Source of the DNA: an uncultured Muribaculaceae bacterium
GTDB taxonomy: Bacteria > Bacteroidota > Bacteroidia > Bacteroidales > Muribaculaceae
DNA: 64,000 nucleotides
Assembly (NCBI GenBank): GCA_910579995.1
Contig: CAJTWH010000007.1
Span: 54,335-118,334 of the forward strand
Direction of reading: 5' to 3'
Shown here: positions 1 to 8,843 of the stretch, piece after piece
Layout: each line of letters starts with the position of its first letter
Position numbering within the stretch: the first letter of the stretch is position 1
Program-made: the position numbers and the translations under genes
The notes under the pieces: generated by a model
The model's database searches: none
What the model was told of the DNA's origin: nothing
What the model saw: only the letters and a program-made list of their open reading frames with translations

Positions 1-428
1 TCGAAGAGCACTTTCATGTCGTCGATAGAGCAGATCGATACACCTGCTTTACCTACGTCGCCTACAACACGGGGGTGGTCGGCATCGTAGCCGCGGTGTG
101 TGGCAAGGTCAAATGCAACCGACAGACCTTTCTGACCGGCTGCAAGGTTACGGCGGTAGAAAGCGTTTGACTCGGCGGCGGTAGAGAAGCCGGCATACTG
201 GCGGATTGTCCAAGGACGGAGGGGATACATGGCGCTGTACGGGCCACGCAGATATGGAGGTATGCCGCTCATGTAGTTGAGGTGCTCGAGCCCCTCAAGG
301 TCGGCTTTGGTGTAGACGGGCTTTACCGGGATACGTTCGGGGGTTTCCCATTCCTCGGTCGCTGTGGCAGCGGGTTTGGCGCCACAGAGCCCTGATGTAA
401 TATCTATGTTCTTAAAATCGGGTTTCAT
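1..428 (-). CDS. mutB: Methylmalonyl-CoA mutase large subunit, N-terminal part (runs off the window)
   Basis: This is the catalytic subunit of B12-dependent methylmalonyl-CoA mutase, which interconverts succinyl-CoA and methylmalonyl-CoA in the cytoplasm on the route to propionate. The ATG is at 428 and about 142 codons are visible before the gene leaves the window at base 1. The visible protein contains RPWTIRQYAGFSTA and AFDLATHRGYDADHPR, both hallmarks of the substrate-binding TIM barrel of the large subunit. The start lies 17 bases after the stop of the small subunit gene, so the two are cotranscribed leftwards from the promoter near 2377. The cobalamin-binding C-terminal domain is outside the window and cannot be checked. 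Confidence 0.95.
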   Translation of the reverse strand, partial: MKPDFKNIDITSGLCGAKPAATATEEWETPERIPVKPVYTKADLEGLEHLNYMSGIPPYLRGPYSAMYPLRPWTIRQYAGFSTAAESNAFYRRNLAAGQKGLSVAFDLATHRGYDADHPRVVGDVGKAGVSICSIDDMKVLF

Positions 429-445
429 AGTGGGGAGCCTGTGAC

Positions 446-2293
446 TTATTTGTTGAGTAGACGGTTGTTGAAATCGCGCAGGGTGTCGAGCACATTGCAG
501 CGTACATGTACGAAGTCGTTGATACCGGCAGCTTTAAGCTCGTCGGTGCAGGCGGGGTTGCCGGCAACGACAAACTCTGCACGGCCGTCGAGGTACTTGT
601 AGGCGGCAGGTGCGAGCTCGGCATATTCGTCGTCGCTTGAGCAGAGTACCACCACGTCGGCTCCTTGAGCCAATGCAGCGTCTACGCCTTCTTCTACGGT
701 GTTGAAGCCGAGGTTGTCGATGATTTCATAGCCGGCGCAACCGAAGAAGTTGGTCGAGAACTGTGCACGGGCAAGGCGCATGGCAAGGTTGCCGATGGTG
801 AGCATAAACACTTTGGGGCGTTTTGCTGCGGCCTCGGTGGCAAGGCGGAGTTCTTCGAAGTCGGTGGCGGCGCGTTTGTTGGTCAGCGCGTTGGGGCCGT
901 CTTCATGGCCGCAGCCGCAGTGGCATTTGCAGCCTGTAGTCTCGATTTTGTCGGAGGCTTTCTCGTTGATGTTGGGATACTGGTTTGTGCCGAGGAGTAT
1001 CTCTTTGCGGCGTGCAACGTCGGTGTGGCGTTTGGCGCACGACTCATTTACAGCCTTCTGTACCTTGCCCTCGCCCACGCAGGCGAAGAATCCGCCTTCC
1101 TCTTCTGTTTCGAGGAAGAGCTTCCAAGCCTCTTTGGCTATCGACACGGTAAGTTCCTCTACATAGTAGCTGCCGCCGGCAGGGTCTACAACCTTGTCGA
1201 GGTGGCTCTCTTCCTTAAGGAGGAACTGCTGGTTGCGGGCTATACGCTCAGAGAAAGCGTCGGGTGTCTTATAAGGAGTATCGAAAGGAGTTGTCACAAT
1301 CGAGTCTACACCGCCTACACAGGCCGAGAATGTTTCGGTCTGGCTGCGGAGCAGATTCACGTGTGCGTCATAGATAGTCTGGTTGAAGCGCGATGTAGAA
1401 GCGTTAACCATCATCTTGGCGGCAGCTTCCGAAGCTCCGTATTGCTCTACGATTTGAGCCCAGAGCATACGTGCGGCGCGGAATTTGGCAATCTCCATGA
1501 AGAAGTTGCTCGATACGCACATATTGAATTTTATGCGCATGGCCACTTCGTCGGCGCTGCGGCCGGCTTCGGTAAGGAGGGTCATCCATTGAGCACCCCA
1601 AGCGAGAGCGTAGCCTGATTCCTGATATATGAATGCACCGGCATTGGCAAGAATGTCAGAGTCTACACTGAGGCAGCGAAGACCGGCAACGGGAGCTACA
1701 ACGTCGAGAAGCTCGGCAGCTGTAGCTGTAATGGCTGCACTGTCTACGCCTTCTACTCCGTGACGGAACTGACGGCGGAGAGGGTTATAGTCGATTGATC
1801 CGCGGAAAGTATCGGTAGCACCGGCAGCAGCTACGGCAGCCACGAGAGCTTTAGCTACTTCTACAACTTTGCCGGGGCAGCAGGTCAGGTTGATTTCAAC
1901 TTTGCCAAGGTCTATATCCTTGAGCAATGTAGCGACATCGGCTGCGTCGCCAACTTTGAAGCCCAAAGAGGTAACACCCTTGGTGAGAACATCGAGAGCT
2001 GTCTTGTTAGCTTCCTCTGCACTGTCGGCAATGATATTCTGGCGGGTAAGCCAGTCATTGTCGGTACGCGTGCCGCGTACGTATGGATATTGACCGGGAA
2101 GCGAGTCTGTGGTTTTGAAATCGGCGATGTCCTCGGCGCGATATACGGGCTGCACATCAAAGCCTTCATTGGTTCGCCAAACCAGTTTCTTGTTGAAATC
2201 CGCCCCTTTGAGGTCGGCTTCCACTTTGGCGCGCCATTCTGCGTAGCTCACCTCTGGAAACTGGTCGAATAATCTTTCTTTATTTTCTGCCAT
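446..2293 (-). CDS. mutA: Methylmalonyl-CoA mutase small subunit
   Basis: A 615-residue protein that forms the heterodimer with the large subunit encoded directly downstream. It has the TIM-barrel half (about residues 20-440) and a C-terminal B12-domain-like fold starting near KRPKVFMLTIGNLA. That fold lacks the DxHxxG cobalamin-ligand motif, as expected for the non-catalytic small subunit, which is structural in this family. Unusual is a Cys/His-rich insert, CKCHCGCGH at residues 455-463, in the linker between the two domains; it looks like a possible metal site. A strong Bacteroidetes-type promoter lies 84 bases upstream of the ATG at 2293. Family assignment is firm; the role of the insert is unknown. 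Confidence 0.95.
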   Translation of the reverse strand: MAENKERLFDQFPEVSYAEWRAKVEADLKGADFNKKLVWRTNEGFDVQPVYRAEDIADFKTTDSLPGQYPYVRGTRTDNDWLTRQNIIADSAEEANKTALDVLTKGVTSLGFKVGDAADVATLLKDIDLGKVEINLTCCPGKVVEVAKALVAAVAAAGATDTFRGSIDYNPLRRQFRHGVEGVDSAAITATAAELLDVVAPVAGLRCLSVDSDILANAGAFIYQESGYALAWGAQWMTLLTEAGRSADEVAMRIKFNMCVSSNFFMEIAKFRAARMLWAQIVEQYGASEAAAKMMVNASTSRFNQTIYDAHVNLLRSQTETFSACVGGVDSIVTTPFDTPYKTPDAFSERIARNQQFLLKEESHLDKVVDPAGGSYYVEELTVSIAKEAWKLFLETEEEGGFFACVGEGKVQKAVNESCAKRHTDVARRKEILLGTNQYPNINEKASDKIETTGCKCHCGCGHEDGPNALTNKRAATDFEELRLATEAAAKRPKVFMLTIGNLAMRLARAQFSTNFFGCAGYEIIDNLGFNTVEEGVDAALAQGADVVVLCSSDDEYAELAPAAYKYLDGRAEFVVAGNPACTDELKAAGINDFVHVRCNVLDTLRDFNNRLLNK

Positions 2294-2376
2294 AAATATT
2301 TGATATATCGATATATGATATTTTATTCAATAGTATTGATCTAAGGGCGATGCGGCAGCATACACCTTTCAGCCCA

Positions 2377-2407
2377 CAAAAATAAGGTTTTTTAAATAAA
2401 TAGCAAA
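2377..2407 (-). promoter_or_regulatory. Promoter of mutA-mutB, Bacteroidetes type
   Basis: Read on the minus strand, a TTTG -33 box (2407-2404) is followed after 19 nt by TATTTTTG (2384-2377), an exact match to TAnnTTTG. It points at mutA, whose ATG is at 2293. Confidence 0.75.
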
Positions 2408-2506
2408 ATTAATCGCGTAAATTTCCGCAATTCAATATTATCGCTCTCTTCGGAGGCGCCGTTGTCGGAGCTGCTGGAGAAGAAAGGAGTGGGCAAAGAG
2501 GCTTCT

Positions 2507-3166
2507 CTATATTGTTTCATTATTACCTTTCTGGCCAATCCAGCCGTTTCTGATTACCTTCCGGCTATAGAATGGGAGGTAGAAGAAATTTAAGTAAAGA
2601 AGGAATACTCCATACTTTGGCTCATCGTGTATTCTGCTGATATTCATAGTTATGGATAGTGTTATGTATGCCACGACTATCAATGGGGCTAGAATCCATA
2701 TTTGCACAAAACCTCCGAAGGGCCACACGTGCAAAATTTCGATTATCGTACCTGCTGTCAGGTAAATATCGAAGATAACTGTTATCAGACAACCGGCTTT
2801 ATAGAGCTTTAAGGTGAGAGTGGCAATCGTCTTGCTATCTTCCTTGACTTGTTTCTTACGTAGCGCAGTTTTGTTGTCTTTGTGCGACGTCTTCTTTAGG
2901 AGTAGTATGGAGATTATGGGGTTGCCGAACAAATGGAACGGCAAGAGAAATGCAAGCAACTTGTCATAGCCTTTTTTTATGCAGAGTCGGATATTATATA
3001 TAAATAATATGATAGATCCAATCCAAAGCGCCATCATTATCAACCGATGACTCAGGCCCGCCTTATATCCATGAGTAACCATCCAAAAGAATACTCCTAC
3101 ATCGGCAAGCGCGAGTATATTGCAGACTATAAGACTTAGATATATAATTCTTGAGTTTTTTATCAT
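2507..3166 (-). CDS. Hypothetical multi-pass membrane protein, AT-rich orphan
   Basis: A 219-residue protein that I do not recognise. It starts with a hydrophobic helix (about residues 6-28), followed by a second (about 42-58) and a short one near 70-88. A basic linker with KKTSHKDNKTALRKKQ follows, then two further helices (about 125-148 and 155-177), so four or five membrane segments are likely. The C-terminus is polar. The DNA is clearly more AT-rich than the flanking metabolic genes and uses many A/T-ending codons, which suggests recent acquisition or a fast-evolving lineage gene. The neighbour at 3245-3814 has the same composition and strand and may be cotranscribed. No function can be assigned. 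Confidence 0.6.
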   Translation of the reverse strand: MIKNSRIIYLSLIVCNILALADVGVFFWMVTHGYKAGLSHRLIMMALWIGSIILFIYNIRLCIKKGYDKLLAFLLPFHLFGNPIISILLLKKTSHKDNKTALRKKQVKEDSKTIATLTLKLYKAGCLITVIFDIYLTAGTIIEILHVWPFGGFVQIWILAPLIVVAYITLSITMNISRIHDEPKYGVFLLYLNFFYLPFYSRKVIRNGWIGQKGNNETI

Positions 3167-3244
3167 AAGTACAATGACTTTACAGCGGTTGCAAAAATGT
3201 TTAGAGAGAAGATACTGCTATGATGGGATATTTATGCCATAGAA

Positions 3245-3814
3245 CTATCTTTTTATTGTTATCTTGAAATTCTCTGCCTTTTGGTAATTGACCATGCTTA
3301 TAGGTACTATTATACTGCTGACCCATTCAGGATTATCTATTCCCAAAGACGAAACTGTCTTTTCGTAGAATGAGTCTTTGTCGGCATACAAGAAAATTCC
3401 TGTAAGGCTGATATATTTTATTTTGATATAGCTCCCGTCTTGTAATTGAATTTGTTGTGAATCGGTTAATTCCCTGAATTTTTCATTGTATTCTAACATG
3501 AAATTTTCCCAGTCGCGATATGTTTGTCTGCTGTTTCCGAACACTATTTTATAAGCTTCTGAAATGGCATATCCCATGGAAGGAATGTATGGGTTAGACT
3601 TTAATATATTTTGTGCAAAAGAGTCGAAATCAGTATTATCGATTGCTACGGAATCAGCTTCCACTGCACATTCAAATATAACAGGATATTGATTCTCACT
3701 CTGCCAAGTTATATTTAGTAATATGTAATGACCGCCAAAAAGTTGTGATGTTTTGGAGCTTGCATAACAGCAAAGTGCTGCGAAAAAGGATACAATTAGA
3801 ATGGCGAATCTCAT
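3245..3814 (-). CDS. Hypothetical secreted protein, AT-rich orphan
   Basis: A 189-residue protein with a Sec signal peptide: MRF start, hydrophobic core ILIVSFFAALCC, likely cleavage after CYAS. The mature part is polar, with no further membrane helix, so it should be periplasmic or exported. There is no cysteine in a lipobox position followed by a diacylglyceryl-type +2 residue pattern that I would trust. The sequence mentions no known motif. The gene is AT-rich like the membrane gene downstream, and both read leftwards; 78 bases separate them. A promoter at 3949-3978 points at it. Function unknown. Confidence 0.6.
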   Translation of the reverse strand: MRFAILIVSFFAALCCYASSKTSQLFGGHYILLNITWQSENQYPVIFECAVEADSVAIDNTDFDSFAQNILKSNPYIPSMGYAISEAYKIVFGNSRQTYRDWENFMLEYNEKFRELTDSQQIQLQDGSYIKIKYISLTGIFLYADKDSFYEKTVSSLGIDNPEWVSSIIVPISMVNYQKAENFKITIKR

Positions 3815-3948
3815 GCTTGGTCAAAAAAACTGGGTGAAATCACGTTCTGTCACTATTGATGTGTTCATTGTCGCAGTTTTTACAAGAAATACAAGTATGG
3901 GTTGTTGTGGAGGTGATAAACATGACTGTTAGAGGCTGGTTTCACCTG

Positions 3949-3978
3949 CAAAGATAGCGAAATATCTATTAAAAACAA
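3949..3978 (-). promoter_or_regulatory. Promoter for the leftward orphan gene pair
   Basis: On the minus strand a TTG core (3978-3976) is followed after 19 nt by TATCTTTG (3956-3949), an exact TAnnTTTG match, 135 bases upstream of the ATG at 3814. Confidence 0.55.
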
Positions 3979-4029
3979 CCCCGTTGTTTGCTTTTTCAAC
4001 ATTAATAGTCATATTGGTGTTATGATATT

Positions 4030-5889
4030 ATGCTTGAGGGATTCAGACATCGGCAGAAGTTCTTGTTGCATGCGTCGCGTCTGCGCGGGCGTGTCACAAG
4101 GTTGAGGCGGCGCTACGACAGTGCCGTCGAGCGTATAGCGCGCATATTCGACCTCTTGGTTTTCATTGCCTCTATTATCGCTCTCACTTCAATGCTTGTA
4201 TATGTAGGCTACGACAGCGGCAGTGTTGACCGGCATTTGCTGCTGCACGTGCTCCATTCAGTACAGGCAGTCTTTATCGCCGCGGTGCTTTATAATCTCA
4301 TATTCAGGTTGCGCCGCATGTTTCGCGAGAGCTTGTTTATCAGGCGATTTGCAGATATTCTTATTCTGCTTACGCTCATACCGATATTCTTCCCACACTG
4401 CGACGGCACTCATCATCAGCTGATACATTTTTTTCATAGCACAGGATTTTTATTCACCTGTCTGACGATATACTCCATAGCCGAGTTCTGCTACGGTACA
4501 ATGCAGCTGTTGGGGCGGCGCACAAACCCGTCACTGATATTGTCGGTCAGCTTTCTGTTTTTCATCCTCATAGGCTCGTTTGTCCTCATGCTGCCACGAT
4601 GTACTACGGTGCCGCTGCGCTACATCGACGCTCTCTTTATGGCTTCGAGCGCGGTGAGCATGACAGGATTATCCACCGTCGACGCCGCAGCCACATTCAC
4701 ACCTCTTGGTTGGCTCGTCATCGCCATACTCATGCAGATAGGAGCCTTGGGTGTGTTGACATTCACAAGCTTCTTCGCCCTCTTTTTCAGCGGTAAGGCG
4801 TCGATTTACAATCAGTTGCTCATGCGCGACTTCATCTACTCCAAAAGTATGAGTGCCCTTATGCCGGTGATACTTTATATATTGGGATTCACGCTGTGCG
4901 TGGAGTGCATGGGGGCGATCGCGATATATTTTACTATCCCTGACGACCTTTGCCCCGACATCAACCACAAGATAGCTTTCGCGGCCTTTCACTCCCTGTC
5001 GGCCTTCTGCAATGGCGGTTTCTGCACTCTTCCCGACGGTTTTGCCGACCCGCGGCTCTACAACGGCAATCAGATGTTCTATATCGTTGTAACCATATTG
5101 ATTATCGCCGGAGGTATAGGCTTTCCTAATCTTGTCAACTTCAAAGATGCCGCAGTTGAATATTTCCATCGTTTCAAGGCATGGATTACCGGCCGCAGGT
5201 ATTCGTATCGGGTACATGTCTACGACCTCAATACCAAGCTCGTACTCATCTTCACGGCAGTGCTTTTCCTTGGCGGTGCTGTGGGGTTCTATCTGTTTGA
5301 ATACAATAATTCCATGGAGGGCCTGCCAATGGGCAAGCGACTCGTCCAGTCGGTATTCTGCTCTGCTACAGTGCGCACTGCAGGCTTCGCCACATTCGGC
5401 CCGCACGATTGGCTCGGCATAACATTCCTTATGGCCATGCTGCTTATGTGGATAGGCTGTGCCTCCCAATCAATGGGCGGAGGTATAAAAATCAACGCTT
5501 TCGCCGCCATGCTGCTCAATCTGCGCTCCATCGTGTGGGGACAGAAAGGAGTGTCGGCTTTCGGACGGTCGATAGCGCTCACATCTATCCGCCGGGCAAA
5601 TGCAGTGATATGTTTCTCTATCCTTGCGATAGTGGCATACTCGGGCGCGGTTATGCTGCTTCAGCCGGAGCTGCCGATGAAAGCGGTGATGTTTGAATGT
5701 TTCTCGGCTGTCACTACGGTGGGCATGTCGCTTGGCATAACCGACCAATTGTCGGACCTTTCGAAAATAGCAATCGCCACGGCGATGTTCCTCGGCAGGG
5801 TAGGCATTATATCTGTGCTGTGCGGAGTGATTGGCAACCGTCCCGATCAATCCGACATGCTGCCTGCCGATGATATTATTATAAATTGA
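4030..5889 (+). CDS. TrkH/KtrB family potassium uptake, membrane subunit
   Basis: A 619-residue K+ transporter of the inner membrane. The four selectivity-filter loops are visible: SSAVSMTGLST, SLSAFCNGGFCT, SATVRTAGFAT and CFSAVTTVGMSLG, each followed by the expected helix. The N-terminus has about 45 basic residues and extra hydrophobic helices (from about residue 43) before the first filter, longer than a minimal KtrB; this is common in Bacteroidetes. The NAD-binding regulatory subunit follows 13 bases downstream, so the pair forms one uptake system that gates K+ (possibly Na+-coupled) entry in response to nucleotide binding. Whether it is Trk-like or Ktr-like in coupling cannot be told from sequence. 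Confidence 0.93.
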   Translation: MLEGFRHRQKFLLHASRLRGRVTRLRRRYDSAVERIARIFDLLVFIASIIALTSMLVYVGYDSGSVDRHLLLHVLHSVQAVFIAAVLYNLIFRLRRMFRESLFIRRFADILILLTLIPIFFPHCDGTHHQLIHFFHSTGFLFTCLTIYSIAEFCYGTMQLLGRRTNPSLILSVSFLFFILIGSFVLMLPRCTTVPLRYIDALFMASSAVSMTGLSTVDAAATFTPLGWLVIAILMQIGALGVLTFTSFFALFFSGKASIYNQLLMRDFIYSKSMSALMPVILYILGFTLCVECMGAIAIYFTIPDDLCPDINHKIAFAAFHSLSAFCNGGFCTLPDGFADPRLYNGNQMFYIVVTILIIAGGIGFPNLVNFKDAAVEYFHRFKAWITGRRYSYRVHVYDLNTKLVLIFTAVLFLGGAVGFYLFEYNNSMEGLPMGKRLVQSVFCSATVRTAGFATFGPHDWLGITFLMAMLLMWIGCASQSMGGGIKINAFAAMLLNLRSIVWGQKGVSAFGRSIALTSIRRANAVICFSILAIVAYSGAVMLLQPELPMKAVMFECFSAVTTVGMSLGITDQLSDLSKIAIATAMFLGRVGIISVLCGVIGNRPDQSDMLPADDIIIN

Positions 5890-5902
5890 TAAACATAATG
5901 TT

Positions 5903-6598
5903 ATGAAATTCCTGATTATAGGGCTCGGAATATATGGAGAGAATCTCGCGCGCGACCTCACCGAGATGGGGCACGATGTGATCGGCGCTGATATCTGTCG
6001 CTCCAATGTGGAATCGTTGAAAAACTTCATTTCCACCGTTTATCTTATCGACTCAACCGATGAGAACCAGCTCGCCGTGCTGCCGCTGCTCAATGTCGAT
6101 CTTGTCATTGTAGCCATAGGTGAGAACTTTGGCGCAAGTATAAAGACAGTAGCCCTGCTTAAAAAAGCCGGGGTCAAGCATATCTATGCCCGCGCAATCG
6201 ACACTCTCCATGAGGCTATTCTGAGCAGCTTTGAGATCGACCGTATTCTTACGCCTGAGCAACGCGCGGCTGCCGACCTCACTCATGAGCTTGAATTGGG
6301 GTCGCACGTGGTGAGTCTGCGCGTCGACGATGATAATGTAGTGGTGAATTTCGATGTGCCCGACTATCTTTTCGGCCTCGAATATAAAGAACTGTCCGAC
6401 AAAATCTCCCGCAACTATGGCCTGCAGCTTATAGCAGTGAGCCGCCCGGAGGAGTCGGTAAATATTCTCGGCATAAAACGGCCTGCATTGCGGTTGATAA
6501 AGGATATTTCAGATGTAACAGCAGCCGCGGGCGACACAGTCACGATATTCGGCCTCCGCAAGAAAGTGATGGATTTCCTCGTTAAAATCAAAAACTGA
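5903..6598 (+). CDS. TrkA/KtrA family NAD-binding regulatory subunit of potassium uptake
   Basis: A 231-residue cytoplasmic RCK protein. The N-terminal Rossmann domain opens with MKFLIIGLGIYGENLA (GxGxxG) and ends its second strand with an acidic residue in VIGADI, as in NAD(H)/ATP-binding KtrA. The C-terminal part from about residue 140 (ELELGSHVVSLRVDDD) fits the TrkA-C ligand domain. It sits directly after the membrane subunit and should form its gating ring. Length equals a single-RCK KtrA rather than the duplicated E. coli TrkA. Its 3' end overlaps the convergent DUF3037 gene by 11 bases. Confidence 0.93.
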   Translation: MKFLIIGLGIYGENLARDLTEMGHDVIGADICRSNVESLKNFISTVYLIDSTDENQLAVLPLLNVDLVIVAIGENFGASIKTVALLKKAGVKHIYARAIDTLHEAILSSFEIDRILTPEQRAAADLTHELELGSHVVSLRVDDDNVVVNFDVPDYLFGLEYKELSDKISRNYGLQLIAVSRPEESVNILGIKRPALRLIKDISDVTAAAGDTVTIFGLRKKVMDFLVKIKN

Positions 6599-6977
6599 CA
6601 AGCTCGGCGAACAGCCTGTCGAATGTCTTTTCAAGGTCTTCACATTTGCCCGGATGAGGGCGCGAAGTGCAGATACATGCGCTTCTGACGGCTGTTAGCC
6701 ATCTGAATCGTTCGTGAGCTTCGAGGCTTCCGATGGGGCTCGGGTCGCCCGCGGCAATCTTGCCGAACGAATCGAGCTGTCCGCTTAAAGCATCTACGTC
6801 AGCACTTGGAAACAGTGCAAGTATACGCTCCTTTTCAATGCATACGCGCGCACGCAACCACTTCTTGCGCTTGCACATCATCACGAGCCCTACGTTTATC
6901 TGCTCGCCGCGCTCGATAACAGGCACATAGCGGATTACCGCATATTCATATAAGTGTTTTTCGGGCTGTGATTGCAT
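6588..6977 (-). CDS. DUF3037 family protein, partner of the HipA-like kinase
   Basis: A 129-residue protein (start MQSQPEKHLYEYAVIRYVP at 6977). The opening YEYAVIRYVPVIERGEQINVG is the typical DUF3037 start. Function is unknown; the family is commonly found directly beside HipA-like kinase genes, which is the arrangement here: its start lies 32 bases inside the 3' end of that gene. A longer in-frame start at 7034 exists, but it would add 19 residues lacking family similarity and increase the overlap to 89 bases, so I prefer 6977. The protein is soluble and contains no membrane segment. Translation coupling with the kinase is likely. Confidence 0.8.
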   Translation of the reverse strand: MQSQPEKHLYEYAVIRYVPVIERGEQINVGLVMMCKRKKWLRARVCIEKERILALFPSADVDALSGQLDSFGKIAAGDPSPIGSLEAHERFRWLTAVRSACICTSRPHPGKCEDLEKTFDRLFAELVSF

Positions 6978-7731
6978 GGTCGGTGAATATTTTTGAGTTG
7001 GCAAGCCTGCGGGTAAGGAATTCGCGGTAGACACGTCGCTGTTCGTCGGGGCTGATTTCCGGCATTGACTGTGTGAGCCACTCGTCAGGTATGCTGTCGG
7101 TCAGCTCTGCGATAAATTCAGGTGTTATCAGTTCGTGCATTTTAGAGTCAACCTCTTCGAGGCGGGTAGCGTAGGGCAGCAGCGCATGTTCTTTGATATA
7201 TGCGAAGGGCGATAGAGCCGCCTCTTCCCATCCTTTCCAAGAATGATGAAAATAGAGCGACGCACCATGGTCGATGAGCCAGAGCTCGCCGTGCCAGCGC
7301 AGCATGTTGGTGTTGCGCACCGTGCGGTCTACATTTATTATAAAAGCGTCTAACCATACAATCTTGGAGGCTTCAAGCTCATCAGGTTTGTTGACGGTTA
7401 CGTCCCAAGCGAGAGCGCCGCTCAGAAAATGCAAGCCGAGATTGAGACCTGTCGACGCCTGAAGTAAATCCTGTATCTCCTCGTCGGGCTCAGTGCGCCC
7501 GAAGTCTTCGTCAAGGTCAAGAAAAACAAGCTCGGGCACCCGCAAGCCGGCACGGCGGGCTATCTCTCCACCGAGATATTCGGCAATGAGAGCCTTCGAC
7601 CCATGGCCTCCTCCGCGGAATTTCACCGCATATTTGAAGCCGTCGTCGGCCTCGGCGAGAGCCGGCAGCGACCCGCCCTCGCGAAGCGGCTCGATATATC
7701 GGCATAAGGTCTCGTGTCGTAATTCGGTCAT
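6946..7731 (-). CDS. HipA-like kinase family protein
   Basis: A 261-residue protein of the HipA-like (HipA_2) kinase family. Kinase-type signatures are visible: YAVKF with K37 as candidate ATP-binding lysine, INVDRTVRNTN at 133-142 with a catalytic Asp135 and Asn140, and the metal-binding LIDHG at 152-156. It is much shorter than the 440-residue HipA toxin and there is no HipB-type repressor gene nearby, so it is not a classical hipBA module. It overlaps cysK upstream by 4 bases (ATGA) and the DUF3037 gene downstream by 32 bases. The phosphorylation target is unknown. Confidence 0.8.
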   Translation of the reverse strand: MTELRHETLCRYIEPLREGGSLPALAEADDGFKYAVKFRGGGHGSKALIAEYLGGEIARRAGLRVPELVFLDLDEDFGRTEPDEEIQDLLQASTGLNLGLHFLSGALAWDVTVNKPDELEASKIVWLDAFIINVDRTVRNTNMLRWHGELWLIDHGASLYFHHSWKGWEEAALSPFAYIKEHALLPYATRLEEVDSKMHELITPEFIAELTDSIPDEWLTQSMPEISPDEQRRVYREFLTRRLANSKIFTDHAITARKTLI

Positions 7732-8645
7732 TTGATATTCTTGTAGGGGTCAAACATTATAGTCGACAGATACTTCTCGGCTCTGTCAGGGAATACAACC
7801 ACGATATTCGATCCTGCCGGTGCCGACTCTGCTGTCCGCAGCGCCGCGAGCATAGCAGCGCCGGAGCTCATGCCGGCAAAGATTCCCTCGGTGCGTATCA
7901 GACGGCGCGCCATCTCGATAGCCTCCTCGCTCGATACCATCTGCTGGATGTCGATTTTCGACGGGTCATAGATCTCCGGTACGATAGCTTCGTCCATATT
8001 TTTAAGACCCTGTATATAATGCCCGCGCACAGGGTGGGCGCACACTATCTTAATCTCCGGCTTGAGAGCCTTGAGAAAGCGCGATATGCCCATGATGGTG
8101 CCCGATGTGCCCAAGGCGCATACAAGATAATCAATCTTTCCGCCGGTCTGCGACCATATCTCAAGTGCCGTGTTCTCATAGTGCGCCTGATAATTGGAGG
8201 CATTGCCGAATTGGTCGGGCATGAAATACTTGCCCGGATTTTCCTCTACAAGCTTGTGGGCCAGACGTATGGCGCCGTCAGTCCCTTCGTCGGCGGGGGT
8301 GAGTGTGACCTTGGCTCCGTAGCTGCGGATAATCACACGGCGCTCGGCCGAGACGCCCTCCGACATCACTATCTCGACATCATAGCCCTTCACCACGCCA
8401 AGCATGGCCAGGCCTATACCGGTGTTGCCCGAGGTCGGTTCGATTATCGTCATGCCCGGGCGCAGGCGCCCCGACGCCTCGGCATCCTCTATCATCTTTA
8501 GTGCAATACGGTCTTTGATACTCCCCGTAGGGTTGAAACCCTCGAGTTTGGCGAATATATTCACGCCCTCGACATCGTTGATACGGCTGAGCCGCACCAT
8601 CGGTGTCATTCCTATAGTCTGTAATATGCTGTCTTTAATTTCCAT
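7728..8645 (-). CDS. cysK: Cysteine synthase A (O-acetylserine sulfhydrylase)
   Basis: A 305-residue PLP enzyme that makes cysteine from O-acetylserine and sulfide in the cytoplasm. NPTGSIKDRIALKMI carries the PLP lysine, PTSGNTGIGLAM is the substrate-binding loop, and GTSGTIMGISRFL is the phosphate-binding glycine loop. Length is normal for CysK. The gene leads a leftward three-gene unit with the HipA-like kinase and DUF3037 protein, overlapping the former by 4 bases. A -7 box for this transcript is at 8742-8735. CysM cannot be fully excluded, but the motifs are those of the CysK clade. Confidence 0.93.
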   Translation of the reverse strand: MEIKDSILQTIGMTPMVRLSRINDVEGVNIFAKLEGFNPTGSIKDRIALKMIEDAEASGRLRPGMTIIEPTSGNTGIGLAMLGVVKGYDVEIVMSEGVSAERRVIIRSYGAKVTLTPADEGTDGAIRLAHKLVEENPGKYFMPDQFGNASNYQAHYENTALEIWSQTGGKIDYLVCALGTSGTIMGISRFLKALKPEIKIVCAHPVRGHYIQGLKNMDEAIVPEIYDPSKIDIQQMVSSEEAIEMARRLIRTEGIFAGMSSGAAMLAALRTAESAPAGSNIVVVFPDRAEKYLSTIMFDPYKNIK

Positions 8646-8734
8646 GAGATAAAAACAAGCGACAGTGCTCTATTGTTTGCGCCAATTCTTCCAATTTGTT
8701 GGCTTTAAAGGACTGTCTTTCCGTATCCACGGCG

Positions 8735-8742
8735 CAAAGATA
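8735..8742 (-). promoter_or_regulatory. -7 element of the cysK promoter
   Basis: TATCTTTG on the minus strand matches TAnnTTTG and lies 90 bases upstream of cysK. No convincing -33 TTTG is seen 19-21 bases further up, so the call is tentative. Confidence 0.4.
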
Positions 8743-8843
8743 TTCTTTTTTGCTTAATAATATGGTGTATATCGAAAATTTTTACGAATTTTGCACCTTG
8801 AAACTTGGCGGACGTCCCGTCCCCCCATCTGACAAATGAAATC

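Noticed and set aside
665..1618. A 317-codon plus-strand frame inside mutA
   Set aside because: Antisense to a recognised gene; no start context, no motifs.
2414..2510. GC-rich stretch between the mutase and the orphan genes resembling a remnant of a small Gly-rich membrane protein
   Set aside because: Two frames can be read as coding, but neither has a start, a length or a match strong enough to support a pseudogene.
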